A stretch of DNA of 64,000 nt from Algoriphagus boritolerans DSM 17298 = JCM 18970 (GTDB taxonomy: Bacteria > Bacteroidota > Bacteroidia > Cytophagales > Cyclobacteriaceae), in NCBI RefSeq assembly GCF_900108085.1, contig NZ_FNVR01000006.1, positions 1 through 64,000 of the forward strand, in the 5' to 3' direction. Position numbers and translations under genes: made by a program. The notes under the pieces were generated by a model, which saw only the letters and a list, made by a program, of their open reading frames with translations, did not search any database and was not told the origin of the DNA. Shown in pieces: positions 1-7,184 of this stretch. How positions within the stretch are numbered: position 1 is the stretch's first letter; every line of letters starts with the position of its first letter.

Positions 1-113
1 AATCCCTTTTCCAACTGACAATACGAAAGGTTCTCCAAAATCAAATCGCGATATACTTTTCTGGTAAAAACATCCGCCCAACCTACAACCTGAAAAGTAA
101 GGAAATAGGGCAT
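1..113 (-). CDS. REP-associated tyrosine transposase (RAYT), N-terminal part
   Basis: The reverse strand opens with an ATG at 113 and reads without a stop to the window edge (37 codons). The peptide begins MPYFLTFQVVGWADVFTRK and continues with VYRDLILENLSYCQ, which resembles the first strand and helix of IS200/Y1-type REP-associated transposases ('YFLTFTVVDWVDVFTR...' in Bacteroidota). These single-strand transposases act on short palindromic REP elements and are usually single-copy domesticated genes. The catalytic HUH motif and Tyr would lie beyond the window, so activity cannot be judged. Palindromic repeats lie close by (283-305 and 2013-2538). Family recognition is from memory of the N-terminal sequence only. 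Confidence 0.7.
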   Translation of the reverse strand, partial: MPYFLTFQVVGWADVFTRKVYRDLILENLSYCQLEKG

Positions 114-282
114 TTCAAATGGTTCTAATTAGTTTTAATTGCCATTTGGAATCTCGCAAAAAGGTATATTTTATAAAATTTTGATTATGTTTTGCTCGAT
201 TTCTTGATCTCTTATCTGATAGGCCTCTCCCATAAATCATGGTTTTTCGATATCAGCAAATTACAAATTTGTTTGGATAGAA

Positions 283-305
283 AGGTGTAGTTACAAACTA
301 CACCT
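283..305. repeat. Perfect 10-bp inverted repeat near the RAYT gene
   Basis: AGGTGTAGTT and AACTACACCT are perfect reverse complements separated by ACA. The hairpin lies 170 bp upstream of the RAYT start, in a 234-bp stretch (114-347) with no gene that I can support. It may be a REP-type element linked to that transposase, or a terminator-like hairpin for the membrane-protein gene ending at 348, although no T-run follows on that strand. Confidence 0.6.
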
Positions 306-347
306 AGTCCCAATCAACCTTCTTCTACACCCAGAGGGGGGGCAATA

Positions 348-962
348 TCAATTAGAACGCTCATATTTTATACCTTTCCATAGAATGGACTTATTAACAG
401 CTATTTCTTTTATAAAATCACGACAATTCTTTTCAATAATATCGATCAAAAGCGATTCATCACTATTAATTATTATTGGATCAAAATCAAAAATTTTGAA
501 TACACCTAACCTATCTGATTTTATCTCAATAATACCCACCAATATGTCAGGACCTCTTAAACCACCACTTGAATTATAAATTCCATATTGTTTGATAATT
601 GATATTTGAAATTCCTCTATTTCATCAAACGAAATCACTTTCTTACTAAAGAATCTTGTTACGACCAACTCCTTTTTTTTTGATAAAACAAACACTCTTG
701 AAGTGAAAATCTGAAAGTAGCGTAAGAAAACTACTAAAAGAAAATAAAAAGCAATTATAGAAAGAACCAAAAAAACAATCCAAATATTAAAATCTGATGA
801 ATTACCTTCTTTTAATCTAATAATAATAATAAAAACACCTATAGACATTAAAATTAATAAAACATCCGTAAATAAAATTTTAGGACGAACATAAAATTTT
901 ACATATCCAGTATCCTTTTTCGTACAATATAAAGAAAGGTGCCTCGGCTTACTTTTTCTCAT
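348..962 (-). CDS. Two-helix membrane protein of unknown function, overlapping the RHS tip
   Basis: I do not recognise the family. The product (204 aa from the ATG at 962, or 214 aa from an ATG at 992) has two hydrophobic segments near the N-terminus (FTDVLLILMSIGVFIIIIRL and FNIWIVFLVLSIIAFYFLLV) followed by a soluble domain rich in Ile, Phe and Lys. I prefer the 962 start because it lies in ATGAGAAAAAGTAA, so the gene overlaps the RHS stop by 14 nt and is probably translationally coupled. A small gene directly behind, and overlapping, the variable tip of an RHS gene is where immunity proteins of polymorphic toxins normally sit. That role is inferred from position only. The base composition is AT-rich compared with the core genes. 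Confidence 0.6.
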   Translation of the reverse strand: MRKSKPRHLSLYCTKKDTGYVKFYVRPKILFTDVLLILMSIGVFIIIIRLKEGNSSDFNIWIVFLVLSIIAFYFLLVVFLRYFQIFTSRVFVLSKKKELVVTRFFSKKVISFDEIEEFQISIIKQYGIYNSSGGLRGPDILVGIIEIKSDRLGVFKIFDFDPIIINSDESLLIDIIEKNCRDFIKEIAVNKSILWKGIKYERSN

Positions 963-1977
963 ATTCAGATGCTTTAGTTGATGCTCCTCCAATTGTTTTC
1001 AATGTAGTATTTGCATTAGCTCCAACTGTTACTCCAGCTATTGTGATAGAAACTCCAGAGCTATTTGCACTTCGAACGTTGACATAGTTATCTCTAGCTT
1101 CACTTAATTCATTTCTTAAATGTACTTTATTAGGGTTTTGTACGCGAACTGCAGTTTCAGCCTTCTTTAAATTTTTTGAAGCAGTATTTACCTCTTGATT
1201 TGTTGCCAATCCTTTAGGGGCAATCCCATTTGCCACTCCAACAGTAGCAACATCGGATACAACACTTCCAAACTCAAACTCTTTACTTTCTTGAATTGAA
1301 TTAATAGACTCTTTAACCACAGACTTTAAACCCTCTTGTACAACCTCATTATTAGCCAGTTTCATAAGTGTTGAACCTAATTTTGTAGCATTTTTTAAGG
1401 TAGAAAGTCCTCCTGTAGCAGCACCCGCTAATCCTTCAACTCCAACGTCGGTAAAATCAACATTGTCAAATGCCACTTTCTTCAAATCTGAAAATGAATT
1501 AACCCCACCATTTGCTACCACATTTCCAATAACCTGAGTACTATATTCAATTCCCGCACTAATTAAACCTGACACAACTGGAACTGGAATATTTCCATCC
1601 GGATCAATAAACTTGATCGGATTATCAAAGGCATAATTGTAAGGAGAATGTCTTCTCATTTGATCCGATAATGGATCTATGACCCCCCATCTACCTATCG
1701 TAGCATCATACATCCTTGCCCCGTAGTCGTAGTACTGAAGTCCGGCGTCCTCAATCAGTTCCTTGCCGTTGTAAAGGTACTTATTCGCTTTTATCCCCCC
1801 ATACTGAAATCCAATTCCAGTCAGTTCCAATCCCCATGGATCGTAATGGGTCTCCTGAGCGATCGGTGAGGACATGCTCATCAGCATCATATTGTCAAAC
1901 CAGACATCCTCGGAGGTCTCGTTGACCAGGAAGGTTTCCATAAATCCGTCCTGAGAAATATACAGATTCTCCTCCAA
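949..1977 (-). CDS. RHS repeat-associated core and variable C-terminal tip (3' part of a broken RHS gene)
   Basis: The frame carries the RHS core signature: YLYNGKELIEDAGLQYYDYG, then ARMYDATIGRWGVIDPLSDQ, then SPYNYAFDNPIKFIDPDGN (about residues 66-130). After this hallmark the sequence changes to a tip of about 210 residues with Gly/Ala-rich stretches (VGVEGLAGAATGGLSTLKN) and an AT-rich composition typical of polymorphic-toxin tips. I do not recognise a toxin fold. The apparent start at 1977 is not a real gene start: reading upstream gives VLSRNAANQHEV in frame up to 2012, where a 66-bp palindromic element interrupts the gene. RHS proteins are large secreted or surface shell proteins that enclose the C-terminal effector. 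Without the 5' shell this tip is probably not exported. Confidence 0.75.
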   Translation of the reverse strand: MEENLYISQDGFMETFLVNETSEDVWFDNMMLMSMSSPIAQETHYDPWGLELTGIGFQYGGIKANKYLYNGKELIEDAGLQYYDYGARMYDATIGRWGVIDPLSDQMRRHSPYNYAFDNPIKFIDPDGNIPVPVVSGLISAGIEYSTQVIGNVVANGGVNSFSDLKKVAFDNVDFTDVGVEGLAGAATGGLSTLKNATKLGSTLMKLANNEVVQEGLKSVVKESINSIQESKEFEFGSVVSDVATVGVANGIAPKGLATNQEVNTASKNLKKAETAVRVQNPNKVHLRNELSEARDNYVNVRSANSSGVSITIAGVTVGANANTTLKTIGGASTKASEYEKK

Positions 1978-2012
1978 AACCTCATGTTGATTGGCTGCAT
2001 TTCTGCTCAGAA

Positions 2013-2078
2013 CCCTCCCCTACAAGCTGGCCCCTCACTAAAACAGTCCACCGGACTGTTTCTTCACGTTCGGTCCTC
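2013..2078 (-). repeat. 66-bp palindromic element, copy 1
   Basis: On the minus strand it begins GAGGACCG and ends TAGGGGAGGG. The core hairpin at 2041-2061 has arms AAACAGTCC and GGACTGTTT around ACC. Length and core offset (28 bp) match copies 2 and 3. It lies between the RHS codons for YEV and VLSRNAANQ. Confidence 0.8.
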
Positions 2079-2382
2079 AACCTCGTATCGGTTACTGTCC
2101 TGATCATATAGTGCATAGATCAGATAAGCCTCCGGTGCTGATTTCTTTTGCAGATCGCCAGCAAGGATATCCACCAAGTTGAACAAGGCTATCGGATTGC
2201 CTCCTCCTGCACGCTGGGTGCTTACAGCCAGTTCATTCAGGTCATTGACCAGTTTGTCTTTCGCTCCCTGGGTCGCAAAGCTTCCCGCATTGGCTTTTTT
2301 CTCCTTTTCGTCCGCATATTTCCCAAATACCTGAAGCTTCACACTGTCTCCTCCGTAGATTTTCTGGCTTCTGCCCGGCCCC

Positions 2383-2448
2383 ACCTCCCCTTCAGGCTGG
2401 CCTCTCGCTAAATCAGTCCACAGGACTGATTCTTAACGCTCGATCCTC
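2383..2448 (-). repeat. 66-bp palindromic element, copy 2
   Basis: On the minus strand it begins GAGGATCG and ends AAGGGGAGGT. The core hairpin at 2411-2431 has arms AATCAGTCC and GGACTGATT around ACA. It separates the RHS codons for VAWLNADR from those for GPGRSQKIY, in the same orientation as the other copies. Confidence 0.8.
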
Positions 2449-2472
2449 TCTGTCCGCATTCAGCCAAGCCAC

Positions 2473-2538
2473 CCCTCCCCTGCAAGCTGGCTCTTCGCTA
2501 AAAATGTCCACCGGACATTTTCCTTACGCTCAGCCCTC
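2473..2538 (-). repeat. 66-bp palindromic element, copy 3
   Basis: On the minus strand it begins GAGGGCTGAGCG and ends CAGGGGAGGG. The core hairpin at 2501-2521 has arms AAAATGTCC and GGACATTTT around ACC. It separates the RHS codons for HNKTVG from those for VAWLNADR. The arm bases differ between copies at paired positions, so the hairpin has been kept while the sequence changed. Confidence 0.8.
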
Positions 2539-2794
2539 ACCCACAGTCTTGTTGTGCTCCGGTGCCAGTTGTCTGGAGACCTGGATCTGGGTAAACTGCT
2601 GCTCTTCCGTTTCGGCATTTTGGGTCTCCATGGTTGCCATAACCGTCTGGCTGACAGGACTTCGTAGAACTTGGCGCACATTGCCCAAGTGGTCCTTTAT
2701 GTCTGAATTTTAAATGATTAGGGAACCTTTCAATCATCAATGAAGGTTACGATTTAATTGAAAATTCCTTCCTCGTCTTAGTATAGATTCTACC

Positions 2795-2947
2795 CTAAAC
2801 CATTGAAATACCATTATAGGTCAGGTGAATTTTCATCACTTCTACAAGTTGCTCCTTCAAAGTTAGCGGGACGGAAACAGGAACTTCAGTCTCTTCACAA
2901 CCCGTCAAGAAAATTAGGCCAAACAAAAGAAATAATATATGCCTCAT
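2795..2947 (-). CDS. Very small putative lipoprotein (50 aa)
   Basis: The ATG at 2947 opens MRHILFLLFGLIFLTGCEE, a clean lipoprotein signal with lipobox LTGC (Cys17). The mature part is only about 33 residues and ends ...HLTYNGISMV. I do not recognise a family. It could be a complete small lipoprotein or the surviving N-terminus of a longer gene, because the surrounding 2710-3130 stretch holds nothing else and neighbours a decayed RHS locus. Coding status rests on the signal peptide alone. Confidence 0.4.
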   Translation of the reverse strand: MRHILFLLFGLIFLTGCEETEVPVSVPLTLKEQLVEVMKIHLTYNGISMV

Positions 2948-3133
2948 TGTCTTTTAGTTTAAAACGAATCTGTTTTCTAACGCATAAGCTATCAACAAAT
3001 TATCTCATATTTACTTAAAAAGAAAGTTTTCAAAAAACATTAAATTAAACAGCAGTATTTTTAGAATATGAGTATTCGGTTAGCTACACCTACCCAAATA
3101 ATGACAGGATTGAGTTCTAGTTGAAGCTACTGT

Positions 3134-3167
3134 GGTCCGATAGTTATCGGACCGATGGCTATCGGAC
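3134..3167. repeat. Palindrome with a repeated TATCGGAC unit
   Basis: GGTCCGATA (3134-3142) and TATCGGACC (3145-3153) form a perfect 9-bp inverted repeat with a 2-bp centre. A further ATCGGAC follows at 3161-3167 and can pair with the same left arm. It is intergenic, in the 2948-3265 stretch without genes. The function is unknown; it looks like a short interspersed repeat. Confidence 0.5.
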
Positions 3168-3189
3168 AGTTGACCGGCGTCTGTGGACA

Positions 3190-3242
3190 TGTATCCGCAT
3201 TTAAAACACCCAAAATCTATTCACGTGATCAGTGCGGATACA
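3190..3242. repeat. Perfect 10-bp inverted repeat with 33-bp spacer
   Basis: TGTATCCGCA (3190-3199) and TGCGGATACA (3233-3242) are exact reverse complements. The element lies between the TATCGGAC palindrome and the terminator of the TPM operon, on the edge of the accessory region. No gene is associated with it. Confidence 0.5.
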
Positions 3243-3265
3243 CATATTTTAGAATGCGAGGAAGC

Positions 3266-3295
3266 AAAAAAGCACCTCTTAGTAAGTGCTTTTTT
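3266..3295 (-). terminator. Rho-independent terminator of the lemA-TPM operon
   Basis: AAAAAAGCAC and GTGCTTTTTT pair across a 10-nt loop, giving a hairpin with a T-run on the minus strand, 24 bp past the stop of the last operon gene. The A/T-symmetric stem could also stop transcription coming from the left. Confidence 0.7.
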
Positions 3296-3318
3296 GATGT
3301 TATAATTATTCAAACAAT

Positions 3319-4128
3319 TTACCAACTTCCCCCCGCACCACCTCCACCAAAGGAACCACCACCAAAGCCTCCAAATCCACCGCCTCCACCGAAGCCTCCT
3401 CCAAAAGAACCCCTTCCAGAGGAGAAATCGCCGAATTTTCCTCCGCCACCTTTTAGCATATTAGCCAACATGATCGTAGTCCAGAGGTCAATTCCACCTC
3501 CGCGTCCACCCATGTGGTTATCATTGTCCTTCCGGTTTTTGATCAGCGGAAGGATCACAAAAATGAAAATGAATAACAGAAGCAGAAAAAATGCTCCTCC
3601 ATGATTTCCATCTGATTCCACCTCTTCGGCTTTGTATTCACCGGAGGCCAATTTGAAAATCATATCCGTAGCTTGATCCAAGCCTTGGTAATAGGACTCG
3701 GTCTTGAAGTTGGGTATGATCAGATTAGTGACGATCCGTTTGGCTAGTGCATCGGGCACGGCCCCTTCCATTCCCCGACCGGTAGCGATGAAGACATTGC
3801 GGTCATTCATCGCTGCCAAGATTAAGATCCCGTTATCCTTTGAGCTTCCAATTCCCCAGTTTTCACCCAGCCGCTGCGCATAATCGGCTATTTCATAATC
3901 ACCCGTCGAGCGCATCAGGACAATGGCGATTTGGGTAGAAGTAGTATCCGTGTAACCGACCAGTTTCTGCTCCAAGCGTGCCAGTTCATCAGCCGAGAGG
4001 GTCCCGGTGAAGTCGTTGACCAAACGCGGTGGATTGGGTAATGGAGGGAAATCCTGAGCCCTGATTTGCCCAAAGAAGAGGACAAAAAACAACAGGAATA
4101 GCGGCTTTTTAGCCAAAAGATAGTTCAT
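3319..4128 (-). CDS. TPM-domain membrane protein with Gly-rich tail (YgcG-like)
   Basis: The 269-aa product starts with a signal peptide (about residues 1-24, ending at IRAQDFPP) followed by a TPM domain (about 30-175) with the family pattern LVNDFTGTLS, TSTQIAIVLM and GIGSSKDNGILILAA. One transmembrane helix follows (FFLLLLFIFIFVILPLI, about 180-196). The tail is almost pure Gly/Phe/Ser and ends GGGGAGGSW, a typical ending for YgcG-type proteins. TPM proteins are membrane-anchored proteins of the cell envelope; phosphatase activity was reported for some homologues, but the role is not settled. It is third in a lemA-TPM-TPM operon and overlaps the previous gene by 20 nt. The Gly-rich tail produces a long Pro-rich reading frame on the opposite strand that is not a gene. 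Confidence 0.85.
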   Translation of the reverse strand: MNYLLAKKPLFLLFFVLFFGQIRAQDFPPLPNPPRLVNDFTGTLSADELARLEQKLVGYTDTTSTQIAIVLMRSTGDYEIADYAQRLGENWGIGSSKDNGILILAAMNDRNVFIATGRGMEGAVPDALAKRIVTNLIIPNFKTESYYQGLDQATDMIFKLASGEYKAEEVESDGNHGGAFFLLLLFIFIFVILPLIKNRKDNDNHMGGRGGGIDLWTTIMLANMLKGGGGKFGDFSSGRGSFGGGFGGGGGFGGFGGGSFGGGGAGGSW

Positions 4129-4543
4129 CCGAGAGTTCGTTTTTGTCGCCGGCTTGATCGTATGGGAAATGTGCCCCCAATTGCTCTCCGGCTTGATGAA
4201 TGCCTGCGATCAGGCCTTGGGTAAACTTTCCCTGACGGAAATGTGCTGCCATCAACTCCTTGGTACTTTCCCAGAAATCCTTGGGCACCACTCGATTGAT
4301 TCCCGCATCGCCTAATATCGCAAACTTGTGATCTACCACTGCCAGGTAAAATAAGACACCGTTTCGGTCTTTGGTCTGGTACATTTTCAGCGTTTCAAAT
4401 ACTTCTGCCGCGCGATCCAGCACATCCCCTTTGCAGTGGTTTTCGATGTGCACTTGGATTTCTCCGGAGGTCCGGGTCTCAGCAGTCTGGATGGCAGCTG
4501 TGATCTGAGCTTTTTCCTCCGGAGAAAATAATTTTTCAGCCAT
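4109..4543 (-). CDS. TPM-domain protein without signal peptide
   Basis: This is a 144-aa single TPM domain: FSPEEKAQITAAIQTAETRT, SGEIQVHIENHCKGDVLDRA, then the core TKDRNGVLFYLAVVDHKFAI and LGDAGINRVV. No signal sequence or membrane segment is visible, so it probably works on the cytoplasmic side. It sits 2 bp after lemA and overlaps the next TPM gene by 20 nt, which implies tight co-translation. The LemA + small TPM + large Gly-rich TPM trio is a common Bacteroidota operon; the three products are assumed to work together at the membrane. Confidence 0.85.
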   Translation of the reverse strand: MAEKLFSPEEKAQITAAIQTAETRTSGEIQVHIENHCKGDVLDRAAEVFETLKMYQTKDRNGVLFYLAVVDHKFAILGDAGINRVVPKDFWESTKELMAAHFRQGKFTQGLIAGIHQAGEQLGAHFPYDQAGDKNELSDELSFG

Positions 4544-4545
4544 AA

Positions 4546-5136
4546 TTAGAATTGAACTGTTGGGGCATTTTCAGCGCCTTCGGAAGCTTTGAAGGTGCCT
4601 TTTGTTTCGAAACCATACCAACCTGCAAAAATATTGTTGGGGAAGGTTCGGATGCTGGAATTATAGGCTACCACAGATTCATTGAAGTTTCGTCTCGCGA
4701 CTGCGATTCGGTTCTCTGTGCCTTCGAGTTGAGCCTGAAGTTCGAGGAAGTTTTGATTGGCCTTCAAGTCCGGATATCGCTCCACTGTCACGAGCAGTCG
4801 ACTCAAAGCTCCGGAGAGTTGGTCCTGCGCCTGTTGAAACTGTGCGAGGTTTTCAGGAGTCAGATTCGTAGGATCAATGGTAACGGAGGTAGCTTTGGAG
4901 CGTGCCTCTATGACGCCGGTAAGCGTTTCCTGCTCAAAATCAGCATACCCTTTGACCGTGTTCACCAAGTTGGGGATCAGGTCAGCGCGACGTTGGTATT
5001 GTGTTTCGACTTCGGCCCATTGACCGTTGACTTGCTCTTCAGATTGTACAAACTGGTTGTAGCTTCCAACTGCCTTTGTGTATAAGTAAATACCCAAAAC
5101 AGCAATAATGGCAACAGGAATAAGAAATTTCTTCAT
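4546..5136 (-). CDS. lemA: LemA family protein
   Basis: The 196-aa product has an N-terminal transmembrane segment (FLIPVAIIAVLGIYLYTKAV, about 3-22) and a mostly helical, coiled-coil-like remainder. Family marks are YNQFVQSEEQVNGQWAEVET and YQRRADLIPNLVNTVKGYAD, the most conserved LemA block, plus FNESVVAYNSSIRTFPNNIF near the C-terminus. LemA proteins are small envelope proteins of unclear biochemical role. It heads the lemA-TPM-TPM operon; a -7-like TACCTTTG lies 68 bp upstream. Confidence 0.92.
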   Translation of the reverse strand: MKKFLIPVAIIAVLGIYLYTKAVGSYNQFVQSEEQVNGQWAEVETQYQRRADLIPNLVNTVKGYADFEQETLTGVIEARSKATSVTIDPTNLTPENLAQFQQAQDQLSGALSRLLVTVERYPDLKANQNFLELQAQLEGTENRIAVARRNFNESVVAYNSSIRTFPNNIFAGWYGFETKGTFKASEGAENAPTVQF

Positions 5137-5203
5137 AGTTCTTAGCTTGGTTTTAAATCGAGTTTTTACACGGATTTCTCCCGAATGTGTTTGGATCCTC
5201 GAT

Positions 5204-5211
5204 CAAAGGTA
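5204..5211 (-). promoter_or_regulatory. Putative -7 element (TACCTTTG) for lemA
   Basis: On the minus strand this octamer matches the Bacteroidota primary-sigma -7 consensus TAnnTTTG exactly and lies 68-75 bp upstream of the lemA start. The -33 position is only weakly matched (TTTTC about 20 bp further upstream). Confidence 0.4.
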
Positions 5212-5237
5212 TCCAATTATCTTTTGTGGCCTGAAAA

Positions 5238-6494
5238 TTAAATCTGCTTTTTGAGAAAAATACTCACCTTATAGTCGTTGTAATTGGTAAGATCATTGCC
5301 TTGATATCGCCTCATTTCCAGCTGAATTTCCTTTCCTTCTTCTGAGCGAAGCATTTTGAAAACATCCGAAAGCTCGTAGAGAAAAATCGGAACTTTGTTT
5401 AGTGTCAGAATCTCATCAAAGGGCAAAATCCCGGTTTTGTAAGCCGGTGAGCCAGCTCGGACTTCGCTGACGTAAATTCGATTATCGTCATTTGGAATTT
5501 TTCTCAATACCAACCCACTCATGTCAAACTCAAAAGGGGCATAGAAATTTTCACCCTTTCGGACCAGCGCTCTTTTTTTGGGATAATCCAAAATCAACCG
5601 AGTCCTACCCAAAACTTCAGAACCCAGGCTTCCCTGCCTTCCCGTGGCAACTATAATTTCGCTGAACGTATTCCTTTCGGGATAAGAAGTCAGGACCTCC
5701 CGCATACTTAGATTTTTCAACTTTAGGGAATTGACTCTACCGATAAAACCATAAAGCACCCCTCCCAGTGACTGACCGAGTTGGGATTCTATATAAACAG
5801 GCGGCATTTTAATGGCATCGGAAGTCTCCTGATTCAAAAGTAAACCATGGTTGGCCCCGGTATCGATCAGCAGCTTAGCCTCCAGCTTTGGACCGTTTTT
5901 TTGATTGATTTTCGCAGTGATATAAGCCTTATTTTCCTCTATGGCCAAGTCAAGTTTCCGATAAAAGGGAGGTTTCCACTTGATGGAATTCTCCCGGTAG
6001 AAATCGATAAATCCTTCATCGTAATTGATCTTTACGGGATTGAATTTGAAAAACTCATAGCCAATAATCCCATAGACCGGTACGCCGATTACCGATTCCA
6101 ACTCAAAAAAATCCTCCTCTAGGACCAACAAACTCTGCAATCTCCCCTCAATGGGGCCCATGTCCAGGGTATTAATGGGAGAGACCTGCGCCATGATCAC
6201 AGTGGACCCATCTGCACCGGCGATACTCAGCCGACGGGTATATTCCAGCCCCAACGCATCTCCGAGCGTTTTGCTAAACAGGATATTGGATCTGACACCC
6301 GTATCCACCAAAAAATTGATCGATCCCTTCCCGTTGATCGAAACAGGCAGTATAATCAGGCTATTTGAGCTGTAAAATGGAATTCTGACTTTTCTGGCGG
6401 CTTCTTTCATAAAGAAACCAGGCACTTGTGCCTGCGCAAAATCCAGAAACTTGAAGACCAAGATCAGGGAAAAGAGCAGCTTTCTATAAGTCAT
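5238..6494 (-). CDS. Secreted retropepsin-like aspartyl protease with C-terminal PDZ domain
   Basis: The 418-aa product has a signal peptide (about 1-22) and two aspartyl-protease half-domains, each with its own D-T-G: FLVDTGVRS (Asp64) and LLIDTGANHG (Asp211). In retropepsin-like folds two such motifs can form one active site within the chain. Residues about 325-400 form a PDZ domain (YVSEVRAGSPAYKTGILPFD followed by EILTLNKVP). This architecture is known in Bacteroidota as 'aspartyl protease family protein', presumably acting in the periplasm with the PDZ binding substrate termini. It is transcribed on its own, divergent from the Fur-family gene across 210 bp. Confidence 0.85.
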   Translation of the reverse strand: MTYRKLLFSLILVFKFLDFAQAQVPGFFMKEAARKVRIPFYSSNSLIILPVSINGKGSINFLVDTGVRSNILFSKTLGDALGLEYTRRLSIAGADGSTVIMAQVSPINTLDMGPIEGRLQSLLVLEEDFFELESVIGVPVYGIIGYEFFKFNPVKINYDEGFIDFYRENSIKWKPPFYRKLDLAIEENKAYITAKINQKNGPKLEAKLLIDTGANHGLLLNQETSDAIKMPPVYIESQLGQSLGGVLYGFIGRVNSLKLKNLSMREVLTSYPERNTFSEIIVATGRQGSLGSEVLGRTRLILDYPKKRALVRKGENFYAPFEFDMSGLVLRKIPNDDNRIYVSEVRAGSPAYKTGILPFDEILTLNKVPIFLYELSDVFKMLRSEEGKEIQLEMRRYQGNDLTNYNDYKVSIFLKKQI

Positions 6495-6704
6495 TTGGGT
6501 TGGCGGCGATCATTGAGAGAAGTTAAAGAGATTTCTTCTATCCATCTAGTCCTTTAAACTCAACTTGACCGCTAAAATGTTGGATTGATTCAAAAAAAAC
6601 TTTTTGGCTAATTTAGACTGAAACCAAATTACGCCTTGGAGACCGTATCGATTTGTCAAAAATATCGGAATGCGTCATCTTTAATTATTAATCCTTAAAC
6701 CAAA

Positions 6705-7184
6705 ATGGCAAACACAGCCCTCACAGATAAAGCGAAAAAAATCTTTGAAAACTTCCTGATCAAGCAAGGGAACAGAAAGACACCCGAACGGTTTTCAGTC
6801 ATTGACGAGCTTTACATTCTCCCGGAAGACGAACACATCGACGTGGAGGGACTTTTTCTAAAAATGAGAAACAAAGGCTATACAATCAGTAGAGCGACCA
6901 TTTACAATACCTTGGATCTTTTGGTCGAGAGTGGACTGGCTGTCAAGCATCAGTTTAAAGACAAAGTAGCACTGTACGAACAAGCCCTCACCTACAAGCA
7001 TCATGATCACCATGTGTGCAATCAATGCCAAAAGATTCGGGAATTCTCCGATCCAAAGATCAATGAGATCAAGGAATCCATAAGCAAGGACTTCCGATCC
7101 AAGATCACGAGCCATTCCCTCGTACTCTATGGGGACTGTCTGATCGAAAACTGCGAAAACCTCACCTCGAGCCAGTCCTTTTAA
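6705..7184 (+). CDS. Fur family transcriptional regulator
   Basis: The 159-aa product has an N-terminal winged helix (RKTPERFSVIDELYILPEDE, about 22-41; YTISRATIYNTLDLLVESGL, about 65-84) and a C-terminal dimerisation and metal domain with HHDHHVCNQC (about 102-111) and YGDCLIENC. The two Cys pairs (CxxC and C-x4-C) fit a structural zinc site as in E. coli Fur. The metal or peroxide specificity (Fur, Zur or PerR) cannot be decided by eye. The ATG at 6705 follows an AT-rich leader. The 3' end overlaps the convergent SRPBCC gene by 23 bp. Confidence 0.88.
   Translation: MANTALTDKAKKIFENFLIKQGNRKTPERFSVIDELYILPEDEHIDVEGLFLKMRNKGYTISRATIYNTLDLLVESGLAVKHQFKDKVALYEQALTYKHHDHHVCNQCQKIREFSDPKINEIKESISKDFRSKITSHSLVLYGDCLIENCENLTSSQSF

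Larger units (their letters stand above)
949..2709 (-). pseudogene. RHS gene remnant interrupted by three 66-bp elements
   Basis: Four collinear pieces of one RHS protein are on the minus strand. 2709-2539 encodes SDIKDHLGNVRQVL... ending HNKTVG; DHLGNVR is a hallmark of RHS proteins. 2472-2449 encodes VAWLNADR. 2382-2079 encodes GPGRSQKIYGGDSVKLQVFG and continues to QDSNRYEV. 2012-949 encodes VLSRNAANQHEVLEENLYIS through the core and tip. The pieces are separated exactly by the three repeats at 2473-2538, 2383-2448 and 2013-2078. Upstream of 2709 the frame ends at a TAA and no further RHS sequence is visible, so the 5' portion is lost. The first junction would be in frame if its 66 bp were removed, but the repeat itself carries a stop (TGA). 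Confidence 0.8.

Noticed and set aside
3155..3604. Long Pro-rich reading frame on the plus strand
   Set aside because: It is the antisense of the Gly-rich tail of the TPM protein (GGN codons read as CCN) and has no signal peptide or family.
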